50,061 nt of DNA from Bacteroidales bacterium (GTDB lineage Bacteria; Bacteroidota; Bacteroidia; Bacteroidales; Cfx3-03). The stretch spans positions 1-50,061 of the forward strand of contig JAHEYR010000003.1 of the NCBI GenBank assembly GCA_023251485.1, given 5' to 3'. Position 1 is the stretch's first letter. Each line of letters begins with the position of its first letter. Positions 42,838 through 50,061 of the stretch are shown one piece after another. Both the position numbers and the translations under genes were made by a program. The notes under the pieces are model-generated. The model did not search any database. It saw only the letters and a program-made list of their open reading frames with translations, and had not been told where the DNA came from.

Positions 42838-44175
42838 TTAAAGAGCAAATGCTTTCTTGATATCTTCGACAGCATCCAACTCTTCCCATGAGAAGAATTT
42901 AACTTTTTTATAGTTTACAGAACGACCATTTTCCTGACGGGAAACAGTTTTATCATTAGAATAATAAACTTCAACCTCTTTCTCTTCAGGGGTCCTACCA
43001 AAGTGACCATATGCAGCTGTTGGAGAGAAAATCGGATCTTTCAACCCATAACGCTTAACAATGGCATAAGGCCTTAAATCGAATATTTTACCAACGATTT
43101 GAGAAATCTCGCCATCACTCATTACCTTACCTTCTGCATTTTTAACCTTGGCTGTTTTATAGGTATTTACATACAGACCAACAGGCTGAGCAACACCGAT
43201 AGCATAAGCTACCTGAACCAAAATTTCTGATGCCACACCTGCAGCAACCAAATTCTTTGCAATATGACGAGCAGCATAAGCAGCTGAACGGTCAACCTTT
43301 GAAGAATCTTTTCCTGAGAATGCGCCACCACCATGAGCACCTTTTCCACCATATGTATCAACGATAATCTTACGTCCGGTTAAACCCGTATCTCCATGAG
43401 GACCACCAATAACAAACTTACCCGTTGGATTGACAAACAAACGATAGTCATCACTGAATAGTTTCTTTATACGAGCGGGTAGATCTTTCTTAATTCTTGG
43501 AATCAGGATATCTGCAATATCTTTTGCAATTTTATCTTGCATCAGTTTTTCAGCGACCTTACCAGCCTCATAAGAATCATCGACAGGCTTGATAAAATCG
43601 TCATGTTGTGTAGAAACAACAATGGTATCAATACGAATCGGTTTACCATTATCAGCATATTCAATCGTAACCTGTGATTTTGCGTCCGGACGCAAATAGG
43701 TCATTTTCTTTCCTTCTCTACGGATGACAGCAAGCTCTTCTAACAACAGATGAGCCAACTCAATAGGCAAAGGCATATAGTTATCGGTTTCGTTTGTCGC
43801 ATAACCAAACATCATTCCCTGGTCACCGGCACCTTGTTCCTCTTCTGTTGCTCTTTCTACCCCTTGATTAATATCGCTGGATTGTTCATGAATGGTCGTA
43901 ATTACACCACATGAGCTATAATCAAATTGATATTCTGCTTTAGTATAGCCAATCTTTTGGATCGTTGCGCGAACTATTTTTTGGATATCAACATATCCAT
44001 TGGTTTTTACTTCACCGCTACAAACGGCTAAACCTGTTGTAACAAGCGTTTCGCAAGCTACTTTTGATTCACTATCCCAACGAAGAAACTCATCAAGTAA
44101 TGCATCTGAAATCTGATCGGCTACTTTGTCTGGATGTCCTTCTGATACTGACTCAGAAGTAAATAAATATCCCAT
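42838..44175 (-). CDS. metK: S-adenosylmethionine synthetase
   Basis: The 445-residue cytoplasmic enzyme joins methionine and ATP to SAM. Hallmarks are [20 protein letters not shown] at the start, [20 protein letters not shown] near residue 118, the [20 protein letters not shown] loop near residue 259 and [20 protein letters not shown]. Around 430 is usual in Bacteroidota; the extra length is a short insertion around residues 320-360 and the C-terminal end. A SAM-II-type aptamer in its leader (44244-44297) would let the product shut off its own enzyme. It is a single-gene unit with promoter, riboswitch and terminator. Confidence 0.97.
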   Translation of the reverse strand: MGYLFTSESVSEGHPDKVADQISDALLDEFLRWDSESKVACETLVTTGLAVCSGEVKTNGYVDIQKIVRATIQKIGYTKAEYQFDYSSCGVITTIHEQSSDINQGVERATEEEQGAGDQGMMFGYATNETDNYMPLPIELAHLLLEELAVIRREGKKMTYLRPDAKSQVTIEYADNGKPIRIDTIVVSTQHDDFIKPVDDSYEAGKVAEKLMQDKIAKDIADILIPRIKKDLPARIKKLFSDDYRLFVNPTGKFVIGGPHGDTGLTGRKIIVDTYGGKGAHGGGAFSGKDSSKVDRSAAYAARHIAKNLVAAGVASEILVQVAYAIGVAQPVGLYVNTYKTAKVKNAEGKVMSDGEISQIVGKIFDLRPYAIVKRYGLKDPIFSPTAAYGHFGRTPEEKEVEVYYSNDKTVSRQENGRSVNYKKVKFFSWEELDAVEDIKKAFAL

Positions 44176-44243
44176 CTTTAAAAGATATTATAAGGTTTAA
44201 AATAAATTAGAAGGGAAAATATGATTGTACAATAGGAAAAATG

Positions 44244-44297
44244 AATTGTTTTAGCATTTTTTTCCGTGGTTGCAATCAATGAAATCTTTCCACAACG
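44244..44297 (-). ncRNA. SAM-II-type riboswitch in the metK leader
   Basis: Read on the minus strand, the RNA is GUUGUGG, then AAAGAUUUCAUUGAUUGCAA, then CCACGG, an A-rich linker, and AUGCUAAAACAAUU. This matches SAM-II: P1 is formed by GUGG/CCAC (plus wobble pairs), loop 1 has GAUUU and AUUGCAA, and the 3' element GCUAAAA holds the SAM-contacting U and A residues. The pseudoknot AUUG (loop 1) with CAAU (after GCUAAAA) replaces the CC/GG pairs of the metX example, a compensatory change. The aptamer begins at the predicted transcription start, 121 bases before the ATG. SAM-II is best known in Alphaproteobacteria and, as I recall, also reported in Bacteroidota. Confidence 0.75.
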
Positions 44298-44300
44298 GTG

Positions 44301-44308
44301 CAAAATTA
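44301..44308 (-). promoter_or_regulatory. -7 element of metK
   Basis: CAAAATTA on the plus strand reads TAATTTTG on the minus strand, an exact TAnnTTTG. The start would be at about 44296, the first base of the SAM-II aptamer. The best -33 CAAA (44333-44336) is 24 bases away, longer than usual. Confidence 0.6.
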
Positions 44309-44351
44309 CACATTTTTTTGTTTCACCATTATCAAAATCAAATCTAAATTA

Positions 44352-45260
44352 CTAAATAGTAAAATTCCGAAATATCTCTTCAAGCGTCTGATTTTCACGC
44401 TGCATCGACAACACCGTCCAGTTATGTTCGACAGAGAATCTAAATACTTCACCTCTAATATCAGCTTCAGCATTTGCTACAAGCTTAAAATGCAGGTCAT
44501 CTAAACGGATTACTTCAATAACACCAGGTATCGCTGATAATAACAACTCGTCAACTGGCATTTCAAATTCAAGCGTAATATAAACCTTTCCTTTTACGCG
44601 CGACGATAAGACAGCTGTATCTTCATCTGCTACAATTTTTCCGTGATTAATTATAATCACCCTCTTACAGAGTGCTTCTACTTCCTGCATGATATGTGTT
44701 GAAAGTATTACCGTTTTAGTCTGACCAATCTCCTGAATTAAATTTCGGATTTCTATAATCTGGTTGGGGTCGAGCCCGGAAGTTGGTTCATCAAGAATTA
44801 ATACTTGCGGATCGTGCATCAATGCCTGAGCCAAACCAACACGCTGCTTGTATCCTTTAGATAATTGTCCGATTTTTTTATGCGTTTCATTGGATAAACC
44901 GGTAAGTTTAACAAGATATTCAACTCTTTCAGATGCCGAATCGCCCATGTTATACAAGCCGGCGACAAATAGAAGAAACTCCTTCACATACATCTCCGGA
45001 TATAAAGGATTGTTCTCGGGGAGATATCCTATCATTTTTCGAACCGCAAGTGAGGACTGAATAACATCATGACCATAAACAGTTACCGCCCCCTCACTAG
45101 GAGGGAGAAAGCAAGCTATAATTTTCATAAGTGTCGATTTACCAGCCCCATTGGGACCTAATAGACCTGTAATTTGACCTGGGTTTATTGAAAGAGAGAT
45201 CTGATCTAATGCTTTCTGAGTACCATAAAACTTACTTAAGTTTTCGATTTTGATAGACAT
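44352..45260 (-). CDS. gldA: GldA-like ABC transporter ATPase
   Basis: The 302-residue cytoplasmic ATPase has Walker A GPNGAGKST (residues 35-43), the signature LSKGYKQRVGLAQAL, Walker B VLILDEPTSGLDPNQ and a C-terminal domain with EHNWTVLSMQRENQTLEEIF that is typical of GldA and its relatives. In gliding Flavobacteria GldA works with GldF and GldG; here no permease gene is adjacent. A TACCTTTG element on the minus strand (45293-45286) may be its promoter. The start MSIKIENLSKFYG fits the family. Function in a non-gliding host is unknown. Confidence 0.87.
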   Translation of the reverse strand: MSIKIENLSKFYGTQKALDQISLSINPGQITGLLGPNGAGKSTLMKIIACFLPPSEGAVTVYGHDVIQSSLAVRKMIGYLPENNPLYPEMYVKEFLLFVAGLYNMGDSASERVEYLVKLTGLSNETHKKIGQLSKGYKQRVGLAQALMHDPQVLILDEPTSGLDPNQIIEIRNLIQEIGQTKTVILSTHIMQEVEALCKRVIIINHGKIVADEDTAVLSSRVKGKVYITLEFEMPVDELLLSAIPGVIEVIRLDDLHFKLVANAEADIRGEVFRFSVEHNWTVLSMQRENQTLEEIFRNFTI

Positions 45261-45337
45261 AAAGTTGATGGATTAATGTTGCATGCAAAGGTAGCAGCAA
45301 AAGCCTGATAAAACTTATTAATATATTAAAGAAAAAA

Positions 45338-45367
45338 TTGCTAAGAGGCACAACTTTTGTATTTTCG
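45338..45367 (+). promoter_or_regulatory. Promoter of the S41 protease gene
   Basis: TTG at 45338-45340, a 19-base spacer and TATTTTCG at 45360-45367 (one mismatch to TAnnTTTG) precede the ATG at 45402 by 35 bases. Confidence 0.55.
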
Positions 45368-45401
45368 CCACGTTTATGATAAGATATAAATTTCTATTAC
45401 T

Positions 45402-46871
45402 ATGAATCGAAATTCATTTGCAGGCTTTATTTTGCTTTCTGTGCTTTTGGTAGCAGGATTCCTTTCAGGATGTAAAAAAGACAAGATAAATAAACCCACC
45501 ACAGATCAAACTACAGTCACAAATGCCGATCTTTCTAAAGATACCATGTACTATCTTTTCAAGGACGAATATTATTATACACAGAATATTCCTGCATACG
45601 ATGTTGTGAATCCACGAGCTTGTGCAAATCTCGACTCATTGTTTAATAAAATGAGAAGATATCAGACAAGTCCTCTCGACCATTATAGCTATCGCGACCC
45701 TACCGGTTCTGTTGCCAGTGTAGTTGGACAGGGATTATCTCAGGGGGATTTTGGATTTGATGTATGGTGGAACAGTTTAACCGACCTCAGAGTAGTCGAT
45801 GTAATTAAAGGATCACCTGCCGATCTGTTGTTTGGCATAAAAAGAGGATGGCAGATTACATCAATAAATGATAATACAACAGTTACCTATGACGGAAGTC
45901 AGGTGAGTGGTACGTCGACCAATTTTAATCGTATTCTCAATGCTGTTTATTATAGCAATACTTCAAAATTTGTCTTTCTAAAACCTGATGGCACCAGTGT
46001 TACCGTGAATATTACCAGAGCGCCCTATACCATCAACCCCATCACGATGGATTCGGTTTATACTTATGGCTCAAGAAAAATAGGGTATATGGTATTTGGA
46101 ACATTTATTGATTTAGCCAAAATACAAACCCAAATTGATGCCACATTCAATAAATTTGAAAGTCAGAACATCACAGATCTTATTGTCGACTTACGCTATA
46201 ATGGAGGTGGTTCGGTAGAAACTTCAGAATATTTCGCGAATAAAATTGCGCCAAAAAATGTAGGAGCTGCAACAACTTTAATGTATAAGTACCTCTATAA
46301 TACAAACATGACCACCGGTAATTATAGTGCTTTTACATCGAAGACAAAAACGCCATATTCCGACATGCCTACCTATGCTGATCTGTTCAACTACTTCCCT
46401 AAAAACTACACCTCAACCTACTTCACAAAAAAGGGAAATATTGACATTCAAAATGTGGTATTTCTTGTAACAGCATCTACAGCATCGGCAAGCGAATTAT
46501 TGATTAACAACTTAACGCCTCATATGAATGTTTCTACTGTTGGCCAAACCACAGATGGTAAACCATTTGGATTTTTCCCAATAACCGTGGGCGGAATCGA
46601 CATGTATGTGATTAGTATGAAATCAGTTAACTCAGCTAATTATGGCGATTATTATAATGGAATGACTCCAACTGTTACCGTTCAGTATGAAGATTTCTCC
46701 AAGACCTATGGGCAGATCGACGAGCCTTTCCTCAGTCAAGCGTTGGTTAAACTAGGTGTTAAATCGGCACCCGTTATTCCTAAAGTTCAGCATGCATTTA
46801 TCAGTAAATTTGCCAACAGTAAATTCGATCATAGATTTAAGGGTATGATTGAAACCCGCTTAAAAAAGTAA
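45402..46871 (+). CDS. S41 family peptidase lipoprotein
   Basis: The 489-residue lipoprotein has a long signal ending FLSGC (Cys24) followed by KKDK. It carries a PDZ-like domain (about 115-200; VVDVIKGSPADLLFGIKRGW) and a C-terminal tail-specific protease domain. NITDLIVDLRYNGGGSVETS and VFLVTASTASASELLI contain the substrate-binding strand and the likely nucleophile Ser362, and TTDGKPFGF contributes the lysine. It would act at the membrane, in the periplasm or at the surface. The S8 protease gene follows 30 bases later, so the two may be co-transcribed. Confidence 0.9.
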   Translation: MNRNSFAGFILLSVLLVAGFLSGCKKDKINKPTTDQTTVTNADLSKDTMYYLFKDEYYYTQNIPAYDVVNPRACANLDSLFNKMRRYQTSPLDHYSYRDPTGSVASVVGQGLSQGDFGFDVWWNSLTDLRVVDVIKGSPADLLFGIKRGWQITSINDNTTVTYDGSQVSGTSTNFNRILNAVYYSNTSKFVFLKPDGTSVTVNITRAPYTINPITMDSVYTYGSRKIGYMVFGTFIDLAKIQTQIDATFNKFESQNITDLIVDLRYNGGGSVETSEYFANKIAPKNVGAATTLMYKYLYNTNMTTGNYSAFTSKTKTPYSDMPTYADLFNYFPKNYTSTYFTKKGNIDIQNVVFLVTASTASASELLINNLTPHMNVSTVGQTTDGKPFGFFPITVGGIDMYVISMKSVNSANYGDYYNGMTPTVTVQYEDFSKTYGQIDEPFLSQALVKLGVKSAPVIPKVQHAFISKFANSKFDHRFKGMIETRLKK

Positions 46872-46901
46872 CCCTTCATATTTTTTCAACCCAACCTAAA
46901 C

Positions 46902-48542
46902 ATGAATTTCAAACTCATTATTGTATGGCTGTTTATCACAGCCATACATTTTTCTAATGTCACCGTTGCTCAAACATCTACAAATACCACCACTGCAAGT
47001 AAATATGAAAACTGGTATAATCTTGACCCAAGTTCAGATAATAAGTTTGGGATGAGTGTAGACAAGGCTTACAACGAACTTTTAAAGGACAAAAAATCCA
47101 AACCTATTATTGTTGCAATTATCGATAGTGGCGTTGATATCATGCACGAAGACTTACAAGGCAAGATATGGACCAACACAGCTGAAATACCCGGCAATGG
47201 CATAGATGACGACCACAATGGATATGTAGATGACGTACATGGTTGGAATTTTTTAGGTAATAAAAAAGGAGAAAACATACTCTATGAAAACTCAGAAATC
47301 TGTCGTCTTTATAAAAAGCTAGACCCTAAATATAAAGGCCTAACCCTTAACATGGTTAAGCCAGAAGACACCGCTGAATTCCACTATTATCAAAGAGTAA
47401 AAGCACGGTTTGACGAAGAATCGGATAAAGCAAAAAAAGAAGCCGATAAGCTTGCCACCTTTGCTGCCAATTATCAATATGCCGACAGCATTGTTTGTTC
47501 ATTTCTTAAAAAAAGTGAGTTTACGCTTGCTGAACTCAATGCATTAAATCCAGACACAGTGAAAAGTCTGAAGTTCTCAAAAGATCTTCTACTTTTTCTG
47601 TACAAGCAAAAAGGATTTAATAAAAGTGATTTTAAAGAATACTTACAACAGGTATTTGCAAAACACTACTGCCATTATAATTTAGCTTTTAATCCACGTG
47701 AGCTTGTAGGCGACAACCCGGAAGATATCACTGACACCATTTATGGGAATAACGATGTTATCGGTTTGCGGCCCGACCATGGAACCCATGTTGCGGGGAT
47801 TGTTGCTGCTAACAGAAATAATGGAATTGGAGTCAAAGGAGTAGCAGATAATGTTCAGATCATGGCATTACGGGTGGTTCCCGATGGAGATGAGCGCGAT
47901 AAAGATATCGCACTAGCCATCCGTTATGCTGTAAAAATGGGAGCCAAGGTTATCAATATGAGTTTTGGTAAAGAGTTTTCTCCACAAAAGAAGTTTGTTG
48001 ACGATGCTGTTAAGTTTGCAGAAGCAAAAGATGTATTAATTGTTCATGCTGCCGGAAATGATGGCAAAGATATTGACACTGCAGAGAACTATCCATCGAA
48101 TACGATGCTCGATAAGACGAGGATAATCTCAAACTGGATCACAGTGGGTGCATCATCGGAAGAGAAAAACAAAGACCTACCGGCCTCTTTCTCAAATTAC
48201 GGAAAGAAAGAAGTGGATGTATTTGCTCCGGGAGTTAGCATCTACAATCTAAAACCAGGCAATCAATATAAAGAGAACGATGGAACAAGTATGGCCTCAC
48301 CCATGGTTACAGGCGTAGCAGCATTGTTGCGTTCCTACTTTCCTCAGCTAACAGCGGCTCAAATAAAGACGTGCATCTGCAACTCAGTCGAAAAATATTC
48401 AAAGAAAGTATACCTTCCGGAAGAAGGATCAAAAAAGAAAACAAAAGTTCGTTTCTCTGAGCTTTCTGTTAGTGGTGGAGTAGTTAACGCTTATAATGCA
48501 GTAAAACTAGCGGAGAAGATGAGCAGCCCAACCAACAACTAA
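46902..48542 (+). CDS. Secreted subtilisin-like S8 serine peptidase
   Basis: The 546-residue precursor has a signal peptide (ends near VAQT, residue 25). The catalytic set is Asp75 (VAIIDSGVDIMHEDL), His293 (DHGTHVAGIVA) and Ser463 (GTSMASPMVTGVAAL), with the oxyanion Asn in HAAGNDGKD. About 218 residues lie between Asp75 and His293, far more than in classic subtilisins; this insert (residues 110-280) is charged and helical. No propeptide inhibitor domain or type IX sorting domain is obvious. The gene follows the S41 protease by 30 bases. Substrate unknown. Confidence 0.92.
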   Translation: MNFKLIIVWLFITAIHFSNVTVAQTSTNTTTASKYENWYNLDPSSDNKFGMSVDKAYNELLKDKKSKPIIVAIIDSGVDIMHEDLQGKIWTNTAEIPGNGIDDDHNGYVDDVHGWNFLGNKKGENILYENSEICRLYKKLDPKYKGLTLNMVKPEDTAEFHYYQRVKARFDEESDKAKKEADKLATFAANYQYADSIVCSFLKKSEFTLAELNALNPDTVKSLKFSKDLLLFLYKQKGFNKSDFKEYLQQVFAKHYCHYNLAFNPRELVGDNPEDITDTIYGNNDVIGLRPDHGTHVAGIVAANRNNGIGVKGVADNVQIMALRVVPDGDERDKDIALAIRYAVKMGAKVINMSFGKEFSPQKKFVDDAVKFAEAKDVLIVHAAGNDGKDIDTAENYPSNTMLDKTRIISNWITVGASSEEKNKDLPASFSNYGKKEVDVFAPGVSIYNLKPGNQYKENDGTSMASPMVTGVAALLRSYFPQLTAAQIKTCICNSVEKYSKKVYLPEEGSKKKTKVRFSELSVSGGVVNAYNAVKLAEKMSSPTNN

Positions 48543-48660
48543 TACTTCTTCATATCACACTATATACAGTGAGATGCCTCAGAGATTATTTCTCGATACT
48601 TTTCACATGACAAAAACATGACTTAGTAGAGAGCATAAACTAAGCCTATTCATATTCTAA

Positions 48661-48710
48661 ACTGACCCTATCCTAAGCCTAATGTAGATTTGGCTTAGGA
48701 TAGGGTCAGT
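48661..48710. repeat. Perfect 19-base inverted repeat after the S8 gene
   Basis: ACTGACCCTATCCTAAGCC (48661-48679) is exactly complementary to 48692-48710, with a 12-base loop. It has no T tail on the plus strand. It is placed between convergent genes (ends 48542 and 48818) and may end transcription or be a dispersed repeat; similar CTGACCC and CCTATCC words occur near 1618-1650. Confidence 0.75.
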
Positions 48711-48817
48711 ATCAAAAAAGAATAAGGTGATTTTAGCGTTGGAAGTAAATCATCTGAATGTCATCTTTAAAAGTTATCAACTTGATCTATTGCGATAACT
48801 AAGATTTAATCAATAGC

Positions 48818-49477
48818 TTAGAAGTACACCTCGGCATGGATGTTTTTAACTGAGACATCATTATCTTCCAGAATATTCCAAACCTCATCAATCATGCCAC
48901 TATTTCCACAAAGATAATAATGGGCTAAAGGATCTGGCCTATGTTTTTTCAGATAATCGGTAACCCGTCCAAAGAACTCGCTTCCTTTTTCTCCTGAAGT
49001 ACATTGCAGATATCTTCCCTTGACATAATGATTTCTCTCATAGCCCTCATCTAGTTTTCGCACGCCATGAAGTAATGTGTAGTTTATTTCCGGATAGCTC
49101 AATGCCATACTATGAAAAGGAGAAATTCCACTTCCACTTGCAATAAAGACATGTTTAGCATCAGGTTCTGAATTATCTAAATTAAAAAAGCCGAGAGGTC
49201 CCTGAATATATAATGGATCTCCACCCTTCAATTCAAAAAGTCGTCGCGAGACAGACCCTAGTTCAACGAGCTTCACCAACACCTCGAGATAATCAGCCTT
49301 TTCAGGACTATAAATAGAATATTCTCTTCGTTCAGGATTATTTTTTGTTCCAAGAATTAAATATTGCCCCGCTCTAAAAGAGATATCATTCTTCTCAAAG
49401 CGTAACACAAAGGTTGAATTTGTAAGTAAACGTATATCGATAACTTTAGATACCTGTTCTACAGTAGTTTTTTCCAT
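48818..49477 (-). CDS. FAD/NAD(P)-binding ferredoxin reductase-like protein
   Basis: This 219-residue cytoplasmic protein has the ferredoxin-NADP reductase fold in compact form. The FAD site is RREYSIYSPEKADYL (RxYS motif, near residue 50) and the NAD(P) site has VFIASGSGISPFHSMAL plus HYYLCGNSGMIDEVWNIL near the C-terminus. It has no ferredoxin domain, so it should pass electrons between NAD(P)H and a separate carrier. It is a single gene with a 190-base gap to the divergent MarC gene. Specificity is not predictable. Confidence 0.87.
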   Translation of the reverse strand: MEKTTVEQVSKVIDIRLLTNSTFVLRFEKNDISFRAGQYLILGTKNNPERREYSIYSPEKADYLEVLVKLVELGSVSRRLFELKGGDPLYIQGPLGFFNLDNSEPDAKHVFIASGSGISPFHSMALSYPEINYTLLHGVRKLDEGYERNHYVKGRYLQCTSGEKGSEFFGRVTDYLKKHRPDPLAHYYLCGNSGMIDEVWNILEDNDVSVKNIHAEVYF

Positions 49478-49669
49478 TTTAAATTATAGGTTTTTATACT
49501 TAATATCTGCTGATTTAAATTGCCGGCTCTTGGGGATCAAGACTACTCAGAGGATTTCCAGCACTTATTTGAACTTAAAACTTGAGATAGCAAACAATTA
49601 TTCAGACAGATTATAAACTACAAATAATAAGAAATGTTTACGAAATGAGGCTCACATTGAATGCTTCTC

Positions 49670-49708
49670 ATTATTATGCATTATGCATAATAATAAACCC
49701 TACCTTTG
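49670..49708 (+). promoter_or_regulatory. Palindromic operator plus -7 element before marC
   Basis: A perfect palindrome of 25 bases, ATTATTATGCAT-T-ATGCATAATAAT (49670-49694), is followed by TACCTTTG at 49701-49708, an exact -7 element. The palindrome covers the place where the -33 element would lie (about 49677-49681), so a dimeric regulator bound there would control the promoter. The MarC ATG is at 49724. Confidence 0.6.
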
Positions 49709-49723
49709 CAAAAAATTTGGAAG

Positions 49724-50061
49724 ATGTATTTTAACCTAAAAGAGATTGTCAACACGACACTTATCTTATTCTCTATCATAGATATAACCGGAAATATTCC
49801 GATTGTCATTTCACTTCGCAATAAAGTTGGACATATACAATCGGAGAAAGCTACCCTTGTGGCTTTTATTATTATGTTGGGATTTTTGTTTTTGGGAGGC
49901 GCATTATTAAAATTAATTGGCATTGATCTGGCTTCTTTTGCTATTGCAGGTTCTATCATCATCTTCATCATGGCCTTCGAAATGATATTAGGTGTTCAAA
50001 TTATGAAAGATGTCGAACCTGAAACAGCATCCATCGTCCCCCTCGCATTTCCTCTGCTGGC
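49724..50061 (+). CDS. MarC family membrane protein, 5' part
   Basis: Only 112 codons are in the window; the gene continues to the right. The start MYFNLKEIVNTTLILFSIID and the following TGNIPIVISLRNKVG, plus SFAIAGSIIIFIMAFEMILG and the MarC signature start VPLAFPLLA at the very end, are typical of MarC/UPF0056 proteins with six membrane segments. The role is unknown. This gene is of the classic MarC subgroup, unlike the one at 25854. A -7 element (49701) and a perfect palindrome precede it. Confidence 0.88.
   Translation, partial: MYFNLKEIVNTTLILFSIIDITGNIPIVISLRNKVGHIQSEKATLVAFIIMLGFLFLGGALLKLIGIDLASFAIAGSIIIFIMAFEMILGVQIMKDVEPETASIVPLAFPLL

Noticed and set aside
40533-44175. A joint SAM/AI-2 module of radical SAM protein, AI-2E transporter and metK
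   Set aside because: A clear terminator separates metK from the other two, AI-2E proteins often do not carry AI-2, and no luxS or pfs gene is present. Shared names do not make a system.
1-50061. CRISPR array or complete mobile element
   Set aside because: I found no regular direct repeats with unique spacers, no transposase, no integrase and no attachment-site pair in the window. The short 10-base tandem repeat has no spacers.

Overview
The window looks like a chromosome segment from a Bacteroidota bacterium, most likely class Bacteroidia. Several start sites are preceded by the phylum's promoter pattern (TTG or TTTG, about 19-20 bases, then TAnnTTTG). It carries gldA and gldB homologues, a SecA of about 1,100 residues, Bacteroidota-type small proteins (DUF2795, DUF1289) and many Sec-exported lipoproteins. 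The DNA is AT-rich. I see no rRNA, tRNA, CRISPR array, prophage or intact transposon.

Left part (1-7,000): the 3' end of a GH51 alpha-L-arabinofuranosidase-like gene with an internal TGA, a secreted esterase, then a gene-poor accessory stretch (about 1,300-4,870). That stretch has short repeats, a conserved hypothetical, the remnant of an AlbA_2/Schlafen-type gene and an intact YhcG-type PDDEXK nuclease. A transketolase gene follows, broken by an in-frame TAA. Both broken genes belong to pentose or arabinan use.

Middle part (7,000-26,500): a secreted S9 peptidase; a minus-strand set of outer-membrane barrel, nadE and aldo/keto reductase; a second barrel; gldB; an operon of two lipoproteins, a YgiC-like ATP-grasp enzyme and a 59-residue DUF1289 protein; a thioesterase; a YifB/ComM ATPase; a small decayed zone (19,437-20,430) with an inverted repeat, a gene remnant and a frameshifted hypothetical; a MarR-MFS unit with operator-like repeats; an isochorismatase-fold protein without the usual cysteine; a UroD/MtaA-like protein; a cupin; and a MarC protein.

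Right part (26,850-50,061): a TetR-controlled export operon (TolC, HlyD-like adaptor, two ABC-2 permeases, methyltransferase) with no ATPase inside it; a separate LolD/MacB-type ATPase; a PduO-type cobalamin adenosyltransferase; a core block (DUF2795, secA, pyrH, frr); a radical SAM/SPASM protein; an AI-2E transporter; and metK. The metK leader contains what I read as a SAM-II riboswitch beginning at the predicted transcription start. Then come gldA, an S41 lipoprotein protease, an S8 protease, a flavin reductase and the 5' part of a second MarC gene behind a perfect 25-base palindrome.

Most of the window is ordinary. The points I would check first are the metK SAM-II element, the nonsense-interrupted transketolase and arabinofuranosidase, the ATPase-less exporter with its methyltransferase, and the lipoprotein plus ATP-grasp operon.
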